A stretch of DNA of 41,432 nucleotides, from assembly GCA_021790195.1 (NCBI GenBank), contig JAJYIF010000027.1:1-41432 (forward strand). The letters run 5' to 3'. Made by a program: the position numbers and the translations under genes. This stretch comes from Nitrospirota bacterium (GTDB lineage: Bacteria; Nitrospirota; Thermodesulfovibrionia; Thermodesulfovibrionales; UBA9159). Of the stretch, positions 1-8,245 are shown one piece after another. The number at the start of each line of letters is the position of its first letter. Within the stretch, counting starts at the first letter, position 1. The notes beneath the pieces were generated by a model. The model did not search any database. It worked only from the letters and a program-made list of their open reading frames with translations, and had not been told where the DNA came from.

Positions 1-10
1 TCGGCACGAG
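1..10. other. Possible cloning-adaptor remnant
   Basis: The first ten bases, TCGGCACGAG, equal the 3' part of the EcoRI adaptor (AATTCGGCACGAG) widely used in library construction. An exact match placed precisely at the end of the sequence is unlikely by chance. If it is an adaptor, genomic sequence starts at about base 11. Without the clone history this stays an inference. Confidence 0.45.
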
Positions 11-93
11 AACATGGATAACTGGAGAATTTGATATATCGGACGGTCCTGAAAAGAAAATGGTGCGCTGATGAAAAACTTATGGCAAGAAAA

Positions 94-450
94 TCAGTCG
101 AAAAATAGCTTTCCGCAACAGAATCTAATTAGAAGATCCGGAATGCCCACGACCTCAAGCTCCTGACCGTCCACGAACGCCAGAGCGCGAAGTCCGCCCT
201 GGTATATAACAGGACTGCCTTTCCGGATTTCTTCAATTGTTTTCTCAGCAGGGCGACCTGTCAGATCAGAAACTTCAGGGAAAGTGGCAAGGTGGCTCAT
301 CTCGTGCTCTTGCCCAAGACGGATGAAGACCTCTTCGAACGGACTGAGCGGAGCGGGATCGACGCCTTTATGGCTCAGATATAAACGTAGCTCACACCTG
401 GAAGGACTGAAAAGACGATAAAAATCAGAAGGCTTGATTACCAAGGCCAT
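94..450 (-). pseudogene. Truncated TM0106-family RecB-like nuclease (N-terminal fragment)
   Basis: The 118-residue frame matches, from memory, the N-terminal part of the TM0106-type PD-(D/E)XK nucleases: an opening 'KPSDFYRLFSPSRCELRLYL' segment, an 'RLGQEHE' helix, then 'GIPDLLI', which would carry the PD of the nuclease core. Full members are several hundred residues long. Here a TGA follows at 94-96, before the (D/E)XK strand, and no other frame in the remaining 93 bases clearly continues the domain. It is therefore a broken gene, or one cut by the edge of the insert. The start is weak, with only a G-rich stretch upstream. Its substrate is unknown, and as it stands it should not be catalytic. 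Confidence 0.55.
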
Positions 451-622
451 TGCTTAAACCCCATTTTCCCCGTTATAATCTTCCCCTCACGCTTTGACAT
501 CGTCTCCCAAAATATCAATATCCTATGCCAAAAGAACCCTAAAGCGCAAGGACAGCATGAGCTATTATTGATGACAAACCCGGAGCGGTAAGAGGGAAGG
601 CAATAAATCTCAGTTCCTGTGA

Positions 623-1990
623 TCAATCACTCGCATGACATTTGTTGCATAGTGACCGCTGATATGTGGCGTAGGCGCCGGCATTTCTGTCATAGAAGGT
701 CTTCTGGACCTGGGCCTGTGTGTATCCGAGATTATATTGTCCCTTGCGGGCCTCGGCAGAAGGGGCATCCACCCCGGGATAGACTCCCTGGACAGTGAGA
801 AACGATCCCCCGTCCGCGTTCCATCTAAGCGCGTGCGGCCAGCCGCTTGCATGGGCCCTGTGGCATGAAAGGCACATTACGTTCTCTCTGCCGGTGGAAG
901 GTCCCATCCTCCTCGACCCGTCGCTCACGGCCCTCGTAGCAAGGTCCGCATAATTGGTGCGATTAAGATTCAATCCTTCTTCATAGGGGACCATCGAGGT
1001 ATAGGAAGTCTGCTGATTGCCCGTTAGATTGCCGGAATAGACATATGCATTATATTTCTGGGCAATACTCATTCCAGTGCGGTCGGTGCTTGAAAGGTAT
1101 GCGCTTATATTGTTTCCGGTCGGATGTTCGTGCTTTGAGGGATAGTTGGAATTGTAGAGCGCGGAATGGCAGTTGGCGCACCACTCCGACATGCCGCTCC
1201 CATAAGCGACCCTCGTATCGGATGATGTCTCGGCCCTGTTATAGCTGACAGGTGAAAAAGCAAAGGGCGGGGGATTGACGAATTGTGCTCCGGCCACCCC
1301 GCCCAGAGATGGGGGAAGATAGCCCGTTCCGGCTAAGAGTCTGTAAACGCCCACCGATTCCGTGTCTGTCGGCAATACAGTCCCGTAAGAGCCGGACCCC
1401 GCGATGTCTCCGGTGTTTGTTGAAAGGGCCGAAGTGACTATCTGATAAGAGCCGTTTACCCTGTATGTGCCGTGCGGGTCGTGACAACTCGAGCAATGGA
1501 GATTGGAAGATGGATAGACGCCCCCAGGCGCTGTCGAGAGATTCCCTCCCGCCGCGGTCAGCCCGTAATCGGCGGCCACGATGTTATGTCCATGATCAGT
1601 GCCTGCATTGTTGATGCGCGTGCCGTCTTCATCAATCGCACTCGTCGTGATTCTCAGCCAGGCAAAGTCGCCGCCGGGGGTCATTTCCACAGGTATTCCG
1701 GAGGCCCCTGCAGCCCCCGACATTACATGCTCTCCTGTCGGGGTCTTGTCGGTGATCGACCTGTGGCAGTTCAAGCACGTTGAGCTTTGATCACTCCCTA
1801 TCAAGAAGTATATGTGACCGTTAAACTCGGTAGCTCCACCTGTCGTTGTTAGCGCTGTCCCTTCCGAGGAATTGTGCATCGTATGACAGCCGCCGCAAGC
1901 GCCGACGCCGCCGTTGTGAAAGGCATAGCCCGGAAGGCAGAGGAAAACGACCAGAAAGATGACGGCGAGAAAACATATACAGCCCTTCAC
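623..1990 (-). CDS. Periplasmic six-haem c-type cytochrome
   Basis: This is a probable electron-transfer cytochrome exported to the periplasm or cell surface. It has six CxxCH haem-binding motifs (CGGCH, CLNCH, CSSCH, CANCH, CLSCH, CNKCH), the last one only three residues from the C-terminus. An ATG at 2003-2005 opens the longest frame, but the sequence GGAGGAGCGG lies inside its first codons and is an excellent ribosome binding site for the GTG at 1988-1990. I choose that GTG, which gives 455 residues and a clean signal peptide (MKGC, a hydrophobic core, PGYAF). Between motifs the protein is rich in Gly, Ser and Thr, as in multihaem cytochromes of metal-reducing and Nitrospirota-type bacteria. 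No partner oxidoreductase is adjacent; the gene stands alone between two gene fragments. The electron donor and acceptor cannot be read from the sequence. Confidence 0.85.
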   Translation of the reverse strand: MKGCICFLAVIFLVVFLCLPGYAFHNGGVGACGGCHTMHNSSEGTALTTTGGATEFNGHIYFLIGSDQSSTCLNCHRSITDKTPTGEHVMSGAAGASGIPVEMTPGGDFAWLRITTSAIDEDGTRINNAGTDHGHNIVAADYGLTAAGGNLSTAPGGVYPSSNLHCSSCHDPHGTYRVNGSYQIVTSALSTNTGDIAGSGSYGTVLPTDTESVGVYRLLAGTGYLPPSLGGVAGAQFVNPPPFAFSPVSYNRAETSSDTRVAYGSGMSEWCANCHSALYNSNYPSKHEHPTGNNISAYLSSTDRTGMSIAQKYNAYVYSGNLTGNQQTSYTSMVPYEEGLNLNRTNYADLATRAVSDGSRRMGPSTGRENVMCLSCHRAHASGWPHALRWNADGGSFLTVQGVYPGVDAPSAEARKGQYNLGYTQAQVQKTFYDRNAGAYATYQRSLCNKCHASD

Positions 1991-2084
1991 AGCCCGCTCC
2001 TCCATGAAGATGTATGATTCTGAACATCCCCGCCTTCACCCTCCAACACTCCCTCTCGGCGCAGGCAGGCAATAAGATGCGATA

Positions 2085-2375
2085 TTATTGTTGATCGAGA
2101 TCAAAAAGGTCAATAAGAAAAGTAGTATCAGAACAAGTGCCGGCGCCCATCCTAACGCCTCCCGCCGTAGTCGCTCCCGGGAGGACCATTATGATGTTGC
2201 TGCCTATGCTCTCGATGAAATCGGACATCTTCCTGCTCGCCCCTGTTCCGACCGCCAACATGATTATGACTGCGCTGACGCCGATGATTATCCCAAGCAT
2301 GGTCAGCACGGAACGCATCTTGTTCACCAGGAGCGACCTGAAAGAGACCCTTATAGTAAGAAGCGGATCGATCAT
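2085..2375 (-). pseudogene. N-terminal fragment of a MacB-type ABC transporter permease
   Basis: The frame opens like the MacB/LolC-type permease domain: an amphipathic start, 'NKMRSVLTMLGIIIGVSAVI' as the first membrane helix, then 'GSNIIMVLPG' at the start of the periplasmic domain and 'GGVRMGAGT'. Family members are about 400 residues with four membrane helices. This frame ends after about 96 residues, with a tail (CSDTTFLIDLF...) that does not resemble the family, so the gene has lost its 3' three quarters. I chose the ATG at 2373-2375 because homologous sequence begins there; the frame is open further upstream but only inside the helicase 3' end. No ATPase or membrane-fusion partner is nearby. 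It is probably the scar of a deletion that joined it to the cytochrome locus. Confidence 0.65.
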
Positions 2376-2415
2376 CAATTTGCCGGGACAGGATGAGATT
2401 AGTAATCCCGAGACT

Positions 2416-4704
2416 TCACCCAACCCATCTTTCGAGCAGGAACTTTGCCCCATGCTTGTCGAGGGGTTGATTTCCGGAGCCGCATTGAGGGTCCTGGACG
2501 CAGGAGGGGCAGCCTTCCTCGCAGTGGCATTCCGTTATTAATGAAAGCGCTGTCCTGAGCCAATCTTCTATGACATCGAAGGCCCTTTTCGTCAGGCCGA
2601 TGCCTCCTTCGTAACCGTCATAGACAAATATTGCGGGTGACTTAAAGGGCGGGAAAAAAGGATAGCTCAGCCCGCCGATGTCGCCCTTGTCGCACAAGGC
2701 AAACAAAGGCAGGCATGAAATAGAGGCATGTTCCGCTGCGTGGAGGCTGCCGGCAAGGTCATAGCCGAGGGATTCGAGGAGGTCCTCCGTCTTCCTGTCT
2801 ATCTTTATCCACATCCCCTCGGAGTCAAAGACGTATTCAGGCATCTCAAGGTCATGCCTCGACAGTCTGGTCCTGTCAAAGATGTTCTTCTTCTCATAGC
2901 CGCTGACCCTGTGGGACATCCTCAGCGTTCCCCACTGCACTGAAAAGTTCCCGAGTCTCCTCGCCTCCCTCTCTTCGAGAGCCTCTGTCTCTTCCTTGCT
3001 CAATGCCTGGGTGTAGTAGAGCACGTCGACCTCCCTGCAAAAGACCCTCTTGTTTTCGAGGTCGAGTTCGACGACCCTGTATTGTCTTCCCCTGTGAAGA
3101 TATATGGCGCCCGGAAAAGCTTCCCTGAATATCCTGTAGCCGCTCAATTCCCCTATCACCCTTCCGGCCTCGTCCCTGACCTCGAAGGAATCGCCGAGCG
3201 CCCTTATGGCTACGTTCCGATGCGGCGCCCTCTCCCTTGAGAACCATACGTCGCCCGTCCTTCCCGGGACGAGCAGTCCTTCCTTAACGCTCTCTTCAAT
3301 GACGGGCCCGAGTCTTTCGACGTTGTAGACGGGGTCGTCCTTTTTCAGATATACCTCTGCGGCAGCGCAGGGTAGGTGCCTCTTGAGTATGTTTCTGTTT
3401 TCCGGATCGATCACTGCCGCCTCGTGGCTTTTTTCGAAAAACATCGCCGGATGTCTCATGAAGTACTGGTCGAGGGCGTCCTGTATGCCCACCATGAAGA
3501 TCAGGGATTCCTGTCCGTGTCTTCCGACCCTCCCTGCCCTCTGCCAGGTGCTGGACACCGAACCGGGATAACCGACAAGAATGCATGCATCCAATCCCCC
3601 GATATCCACTCCGAGCTCAAGGGCGCTTGTAGAGACGACCCCGAGCAGCTCCCCGCCGAAGAGCTTCTCCTCTATTTCTCTTCTCTCCCTCGGAAGAAAA
3701 CCTGCCCGATAGGGGCTTATCTTCCCCGAGAGTTCAGGCGCCCGGTCGACCGTCCACCGGTAGATGAGCTCGGTGATCTTCCTTGCCTTGGTGAAGACGA
3801 TGGTCTTCAGCCCTGCCTTCAGACATTCGATGAAGAGCCACATGGCCTCAGTGTACGGACTGTCGAACGGGTTCAGGAAAAGAAAATGGATCCCGGAGTG
3901 AGGGGCGCCGCTTTCCGTGACCTCCCTGAAGGACAGGCCCGTCAGCTCCTCGGAGAGCTGCCTGGGATTGGCGATGGTCGCGGAGCAGGTTATGAACTGG
4001 GGGTTTGAGCCCCAGCGCGCACAGACCCTCCTCAGTCTCCTGAGCACATGGGCCACATTGGAGCCGAAGACCCCGCGATAGGAATGGATCTCATCCACCA
4101 CGACATAACGGAGTCTCCTGAAGAAAGACTCCCATTTCAGGTGAAAGGGGTTTATTGCAAGATGGAGCATATCCGGGTTGGTGAAGATCACATTGGGGAC
4201 CGTCTCGCGTATCTTCTTTCTCTTATAGGGCGTCGTGTCTCCATCGTAAACCTCTGCAGGCTCTATGACCGCGCTTCTCGAACTCTTCCTGCCGGGAACC
4301 GCCGGTCCCCCGCCTTTGCCATGAATGCCAAGCGAATGTAAGAGCTCATTCAGGTTTTTCACCTGGTCCTGCTCAAGGCCTTTGAGGGGAAAGATATAGA
4401 GGGCCGTGGAGTCGGGACGTTCAACGATCGACTCGATCACCGGTATATTGTAGATGAGCGTCTTCCCGCTTGCGGTGGGGGTCATTACTACGACGTTCTC
4501 TCCCTGTCTGATCAAATCTATGGCCTCGACCTGGTGGCTCCAGAGGCGCTCCACACCCCTTTCCCTCAGTACATTCTTCAGGCGATCGTCAAGCTCAATC
4601 TTTCTGTGTCTCGGCTCGACCGGCGGGATATATCTGTGTTCCGCAAGCTGACGGGAGAATCTTTCGTTTTGTTCCAAAGAATCGAGGAAATCAACGAGGG
4701 ACAT
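2416..4704 (-). CDS. mrfA: MrfA/YprA-like DEAD/DEAH helicase with C-terminal Zn-binding DUF1998 region
   Basis: A 762-residue superfamily 2 helicase. Visible motifs in order are the Q-like segment 'LWSHQVEAI', motif I TPTASGKT, motif II DEIH, motif III CSATIANP, and motifs V and VI in 'STSALELGVDIGG' and 'QRAGRVGRHG'. The C-terminal region ends with the four-cysteine pattern C-H-C-x4-C-x2-C-x4-C, as in DUF1998. This architecture and length match Bacillus MrfA (YprA), a 3'-5' DNA helicase that repairs mitomycin-type damage independently of UvrA; that role is known for the family and only inferred here. The start codon has no ribosome binding site but has TATAAT five bases upstream, which suggests a leaderless message. 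It is divergent from the sensor-kinase gene. Confidence 0.88.
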   Translation of the reverse strand: MSLVDFLDSLEQNERFSRQLAEHRYIPPVEPRHRKIELDDRLKNVLRERGVERLWSHQVEAIDLIRQGENVVVMTPTASGKTLIYNIPVIESIVERPDSTALYIFPLKGLEQDQVKNLNELLHSLGIHGKGGGPAVPGRKSSRSAVIEPAEVYDGDTTPYKRKKIRETVPNVIFTNPDMLHLAINPFHLKWESFFRRLRYVVVDEIHSYRGVFGSNVAHVLRRLRRVCARWGSNPQFITCSATIANPRQLSEELTGLSFREVTESGAPHSGIHFLFLNPFDSPYTEAMWLFIECLKAGLKTIVFTKARKITELIYRWTVDRAPELSGKISPYRAGFLPRERREIEEKLFGGELLGVVSTSALELGVDIGGLDACILVGYPGSVSSTWQRAGRVGRHGQESLIFMVGIQDALDQYFMRHPAMFFEKSHEAAVIDPENRNILKRHLPCAAAEVYLKKDDPVYNVERLGPVIEESVKEGLLVPGRTGDVWFSRERAPHRNVAIRALGDSFEVRDEAGRVIGELSGYRIFREAFPGAIYLHRGRQYRVVELDLENKRVFCREVDVLYYTQALSKEETEALEEREARRLGNFSVQWGTLRMSHRVSGYEKKNIFDRTRLSRHDLEMPEYVFDSEGMWIKIDRKTEDLLESLGYDLAGSLHAAEHASISCLPLFALCDKGDIGGLSYPFFPPFKSPAIFVYDGYEGGIGLTKRAFDVIEDWLRTALSLITECHCEEGCPSCVQDPQCGSGNQPLDKHGAKFLLERWVG

Positions 4705-4709
4705 GGGTA

Positions 4710-4715
4710 ATTATA
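4710..4715 (-). promoter_or_regulatory. -10 box predicting a leaderless mrfA transcript
   Basis: A perfect TATAAT on the minus strand is followed by five bases and then the mrfA ATG. No ribosome binding site is present. A TSS about seven bases below the box would fall on or next to the A of the start codon. No good -35 hexamer is visible at 17 bases. Confidence 0.5.
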
Positions 4716-4742
4716 CAATATGCCTGAGACCGTCCGGCCAAA

Positions 4743-4772
4743 TTGCAATCGGCCCCGGATATTTGCTATATT
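4743..4772 (+). promoter_or_regulatory. Sigma70-type promoter for the hybrid histidine kinase
   Basis: TTGCAA, an 18-base spacer and TATATT. Transcription would start near 4779 and give a leader of about 55 bases before the strong ribosome binding site of the kinase gene. Confidence 0.45.
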
Positions 4773-4834
4773 CAGTGCGTTGTCAGCCGGTCATCCCGAA
4801 CAGTTTGAATCTGACGCAATGCAGGAGGGCGAGA

Positions 4835-6760
4835 ATGAGCACCGCCGGGGGTTGGCGGCCTGGAGAAGGTCATACGGACGAAGAGCGGATCTATCGACTG
4901 ATATTCGAGACCTCGCCAGACGGTATTGCAATCGTCGATCCGGACTTCGTTATAACCGCCGCAAATCCTCAAAGCGCAATCTTACTCGGATATAACGGAC
5001 CCGTGGATCTCATTGGCAGGAATTTGATCGATTTTATCGCGTCTGAGGACCGGCAGTCAGCCGCAGAAGGATTCAGACGGGTTTTCAAGACGGGCAGTGT
5101 GGAAGGCGTCGAGAACCGCTTGCTTAAGAGAGACGGCAGCAGGGTCGTTGTCGAGGGAAGGGCCACGCTTGTGACCGGTCCGCAAGGGAACCCCGAGTTC
5201 ATCATAGCCGTTGCGCATGATATTACGGCCCATAAACATATCGAAAAGGCCCTCAGGGAATCCGAGGCAAAATACCGCGACCTTTATGATAATGCGCCGG
5301 ACATGTATCACTCCCTGGACAGAAACGGCGTCATAATCCAGTGCAACGAGACCGAGGCGAGAATGCTGGGTTACGAGAAGGAAGAGATCATAGGCAGACC
5401 CCTTACAGATTTCTTCACCGAAGAATCGAGGAAACTCTTCGAGAGGGACTTCCCGAGGCTGAATTACGAAAAAAGGATGCTGAATATCCAACGCGAATTC
5501 GTCAGGAAGGACGGGAGCACCTTTCTAGCCAATCTGAACATCTTTTCTGAATACGACGAGGACAATAATCTGACCGGTACAAAGGCCATCGCAAGGGACA
5601 TAACAGACCTCAAGAAGCTCGAAGCGGAGTTTCTCAAGTCCCAGAAACTTGAATCTATCGGAATCCTTGCGGGCGGCATTGCCCATGACTTCAATAATAT
5701 CCTTACCGCAATCGTCGCCAATATCAATCTTGCAAGGGCGGAGATGAAAGAGGGCGACCCTCTGTTCAAGCGGCTGTCAGAGGCGGAGATCGCCTGCGCG
5801 AGCGCCTCAAAGCTGACGCAGCAGCTGCTCACATTCTCCAGGGGCGGAAAGCCGATAAAGAAGGCGGTCTCACTTCCTGAGCTGATAAGGAATTGCGCAA
5901 GTCTCGCTCTGACAGGCTCAAACGTGAAGTGCGGTTTTTCTTTTGCCGGCGACCTGCTGCCGGTGGAAGCCGACGAGGGTCAGATAGGGCAGGCCGTCAA
6001 CAATCTCGTTCTCAATGCGGCCCAGTCTATGCCGGGCGGTGGCGCGATCAATATCTGCGCCGTGAACGACCACATAGGGGAAGGGCTGTCCCTGACGAAG
6101 GGGATGTATGTAAAGGTCACCATCGAAGATCACGGCGCTGGCATATCCGGCGAACACCTCGAAAAGATTTTCGACCTTTATTTCACCACAAAAGAGAAGG
6201 GCAGCGGACTCGGGCTCTCCATCACCTATTCGATAATAAAGAACCACGGGGGGCAGATCACCGTGAAGTCGAGCCCGGGAAGCGGCACGACTTTTACCAT
6301 TCATCTGCCCGCCTCTGAAAAGTCTTTTCCCGCAATAAGGACCTCGGAGGAGAGATTTGTCCGGGGCAAGGGTCGTGTCCTTCTGATGGATGACGAGGAA
6401 ATGGTCAGAAACGTGGGCGGAGACATATTGGCGCATGTCGGGTACGAGGTGGAGTTTGCGAAAGACGGCGACGAGGCCCTTGAAGTTTACAGGAAGTCGT
6501 TCGAATCCGGCATCCGGTTCGATATAGTAATCCTCGATCTTACGGTTCCGGGCGGAATGGGCGGAAAAGAGACCATCAGGGCCATCAAAGAGATGGACCC
6601 ACAGGTCAAGGCCATCGCCTCAAGCGGTTATTATGACGACCCGGTCATGGCACGTTTCGGCGATTACGGCTTTGCGAATGTCATTCCGAAACCTTATAAG
6701 GGCACTGAGCTTAGTAAGATCGTCTACGAAGTCCTTATGTCCGGCAACCCCGGCCAATAG
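4835..6760 (+). CDS. Hybrid sensor histidine kinase (PAS-PAS-HisKA-HATPase-receiver)
   Basis: The 641-residue protein has no clear membrane segment, so it is probably cytoplasmic. Two PAS domains lie at about residues 20-135 and 140-260. The HisKA box reads 'GGIAHDFNN' with the phosphorylatable His at 284. The ATP-binding domain shows the N-box (NLVLNAAQ, about 389-396), the G1 box DHGAGIS and the G2 box GSGLGLS. A C-terminal receiver has the acidic pair 'DDEE', the phospho-acceptor Asp568 in 'VILDLTVPG' and the conserved Lys in 'PKPY'. I place the start at the ATG at 4835 because GGAGGG lies seven bases upstream; the frame is open for 44 more codons without homology. No dedicated response regulator is adjacent; the AraC-type regulator at 32.6 kb is a distant possibility only. 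The signal sensed is unknown. Confidence 0.92.
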   Translation: MSTAGGWRPGEGHTDEERIYRLIFETSPDGIAIVDPDFVITAANPQSAILLGYNGPVDLIGRNLIDFIASEDRQSAAEGFRRVFKTGSVEGVENRLLKRDGSRVVVEGRATLVTGPQGNPEFIIAVAHDITAHKHIEKALRESEAKYRDLYDNAPDMYHSLDRNGVIIQCNETEARMLGYEKEEIIGRPLTDFFTEESRKLFERDFPRLNYEKRMLNIQREFVRKDGSTFLANLNIFSEYDEDNNLTGTKAIARDITDLKKLEAEFLKSQKLESIGILAGGIAHDFNNILTAIVANINLARAEMKEGDPLFKRLSEAEIACASASKLTQQLLTFSRGGKPIKKAVSLPELIRNCASLALTGSNVKCGFSFAGDLLPVEADEGQIGQAVNNLVLNAAQSMPGGGAINICAVNDHIGEGLSLTKGMYVKVTIEDHGAGISGEHLEKIFDLYFTTKEKGSGLGLSITYSIIKNHGGQITVKSSPGSGTTFTIHLPASEKSFPAIRTSEERFVRGKGRVLLMDDEEMVRNVGGDILAHVGYEVEFAKDGDEALEVYRKSFESGIRFDIVILDLTVPGGMGGKETIRAIKEMDPQVKAIASSGYYDDPVMARFGDYGFANVIPKPYKGTELSKIVYEVLMSGNPGQ

Positions 6761-6784
6761 CCGCAATCATCAATTTGTTCAAGG

Positions 6785-7351
6785 CTATGCGTGGTGGACG
6801 GAAGGACGCTTGTAATGCTCCCTGCGGTAATAAACGATCAGTTCTCTGACAAGCTTGCGAGGGTCCGCGTTATAGATGACTTTGGCGCCGGTCTTCTTCT
6901 TTATTATATCAATGATGTCTCTTATCTCCGAGGTGATGCCGCCTGTCCCTTGAAGAACGCCTATCAGCTTGCCCTCGTCATAGGCGATGGAGAATTCCCC
7001 GAGCGTTCCGGAACGGCCTCCTACGATGATCACGATGTCGGAACTGCGTATGTTGACCACCTCTCTTCCCATGAGCCCGCTTCCCGTGAAAATGAGGACA
7101 TCATGGTGCTGAACAGGCGAATGATATTTGTTGACGTGTTCCCATTCGCTGAGACCGGGAGATATTCCTATAACCAGACCGCCCGCCCCGCTCGCGCCCC
7201 TTGCCGCCTCCAGGGGCAGTCCCGGGCAGGCCCCCGTAATAGTTATGCAGCCTTCCTCCGCAATGACCCGGCCGAGCTCAAACGCGAGCCTTCGGTGTTC
7301 CCTTGGAAGTTTTCCTGACGCGGATCCCATTACGCCTATCTTTAATTTCAT
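6785..7351 (-). CDS. LOG-family (TIGR00725-like) Rossmann-fold protein
   Basis: A 188-residue Rossmann-fold protein of the lysine-decarboxylase-like/LOG group. It begins 'KIGVMGSASG', has 'TGACPGLPLEAARGA' as the phosphate-binding turn, and 'GGRSGTLGEFSIAYDEGK' where LOG proteins carry the PGGxGTxxE motif. The first Pro-Gly is replaced by Gly-Gly-Arg-Ser, as in the TIGR00725 branch. Classical LOG proteins are phosphoribohydrolases that release cytokinin-like bases from nucleotides; for this branch the substrate is not established. The start at 7351 is preceded by an A/G-rich stretch; an earlier ATG at 7450 would run into the 3' end of the upstream secreted-protein gene. It is convergent with the kinase gene. 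Confidence 0.8.
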   Translation of the reverse strand: MKLKIGVMGSASGKLPREHRRLAFELGRVIAEEGCITITGACPGLPLEAARGASGAGGLVIGISPGLSEWEHVNKYHSPVQHHDVLIFTGSGLMGREVVNIRSSDIVIIVGGRSGTLGEFSIAYDEGKLIGVLQGTGGITSEIRDIIDIIKKKTGAKVIYNADPRKLVRELIVYYRREHYKRPSVHHA

Positions 7352-7404
7352 TTCTTCTTTTTTCAAGTGGTATCCGAGGTCGTCCGGATAAGAGATCGTG
7401 CGCT

Positions 7405-7752
7405 TCACATGTCTGCAATGTCGCAGTTCGGCAATATCCTGACGAGGCAATCCCCGTTTTTGTCGAAGGACTTGAAGTCTTTGTATGTCGTCTTCTTCCC
7501 GCAGTACGAAGTCTTGCAGGTAAGGTCGGAAAATATTTCAATAACGTCTTCCGGCTTCATAAAGAAGACTTGATCGTGTACCCATATGAAACAGTCCCCG
7601 CCGTTCTTCTTGTACCACAGGTCGAGCATCGTCATATTCTTTACGATAATGCCTTTTTCCGCGCAGCTGTCTGTTTCTTGTCCGGCGGACGAGGGAGTTA
7701 CAGAAAATGCGAGAACTAGGATAAGGATGAAAACCTGCAAAATCCGTTTCAT
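7405..7752 (-). CDS. Small secreted cysteine-rich protein of unknown function
   Basis: A 115-residue protein with a clear Sec signal peptide: MKR, a hydrophobic stretch to about residue 18, and SSAG before the mature part. The mature part has six cysteines, which could form three disulfides in the periplasm. It contains no haem motif and no lipobox. I do not recognise the family. It lies directly upstream of the LOG-family gene on the same strand, about 50 bases apart, so the two may be cotranscribed. The ATG is preceded both by TAAGGT, which may act as a ribosome binding site, and by a TGATACAAA box six bases away. Confidence 0.7.
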   Translation of the reverse strand: MKRILQVFILILVLAFSVTPSSAGQETDSCAEKGIIVKNMTMLDLWYKKNGGDCFIWVHDQVFFMKPEDVIEIFSDLTCKTSYCGKKTTYKDFKSFDKNGDCLVRILPNCDIADM

Positions 7753-7758
7753 ACCTTA

Positions 7759-7767
7759 TTTGTATCA
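7759..7767 (-). promoter_or_regulatory. Extended -10-like box close to the start of the secreted-protein gene
   Basis: TGATACAAA on the minus strand ends six bases before the ATG at 7752. It has the TGn extension plus TACAAA. It belongs to the set of start-proximal boxes seen at other genes in this window, but the AAGG between box and start leaves ordinary translation possible. Confidence 0.35.
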
Positions 7768-7804
7768 AATATGCAGAGCATTGTCAACCGGCTGCCCCCA
7801 GTTT

Positions 7805-7821
7805 GGGACAATACCTGTCCC
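7805..7821. repeat. Palindrome GGGACA-N5-TGTCCC between divergent genes
   Basis: A perfect 6-bp inverted repeat with a 5-base centre (ATACC) lies between the divergent secreted-protein and small-protein genes, about 10 bases upstream of a -35 box. It could be an operator or a copy of a short dispersed palindrome. No second copy of the same arrangement was seen in the window. Confidence 0.5.
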
Positions 7822-7832
7822 CTAATAAACGT

Positions 7833-7861
7833 TTGACAGCCGTCACATAATTCTATAGAAT
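7833..7861 (+). promoter_or_regulatory. Sigma70 promoter for the small protein at 7898
   Basis: TTGACA, a 17-base spacer and TAGAAT make a near-consensus promoter. The TSS would be near 7868, giving a leader of about 30 bases. It starts just downstream of the GGGACA/TGTCCC palindrome, which may therefore act as an operator. Confidence 0.65.
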
Positions 7862-7897
7862 GAGGCTATATCATAAATAAGACTTTAGGATAATCTT

Positions 7898-8200
7898 ATG
7901 GCAGACATAATGAGTCTCTATAGTGAGATCCTGGAGGCTACGAAGGTTGATCCCGACCTCTGTATTCTTTGTCAAAGGGCCGCTGAATATGCGCGTCTTC
8001 ACCTCTATGTTCGCAAGATTAGCCGCTGCAATAGTCTCGGGGAAGTAGAGAACCTCCTCGACGAGTTCAGAAAGATGATTTATGAAATCATGAGATATTG
8101 CCGCAGGAAAAGGTATATTGACGACCTTGCCATTTTCACTGTGGACGTTACCGATGACGAACTTGTAAGACTCGGCGCCGACCTGGGGGAGTTCCTTTAA
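7898..8200 (+). CDS. Conserved-looking small protein of unknown function
   Basis: A 100-residue, probably cytoplasmic and mostly helical protein. It carries 'CILCQRAAEYA' near residue 22, a further Cys in 'RYCRRKRY', and an acidic C-terminus. No known domain was recognised. A strong sigma70 promoter lies upstream (7833-7861). The ribosome binding site is weak (AGGA, about eight bases away). It stands alone and is convergent with the doxX-like gene. The promoter, the balanced composition and the lack of any better overlapping frame support it being real. Confidence 0.6.
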   Translation: MADIMSLYSEILEATKVDPDLCILCQRAAEYARLHLYVRKISRCNSLGEVENLLDEFRKMIYEIMRYCRRKRYIDDLAIFTVDVTDDELVRLGADLGEFL

Positions 8201-8245
8201 GAGAAGTGTTATTTTTCTTCAGGATGCGGCAGTCAATAAATTTTT

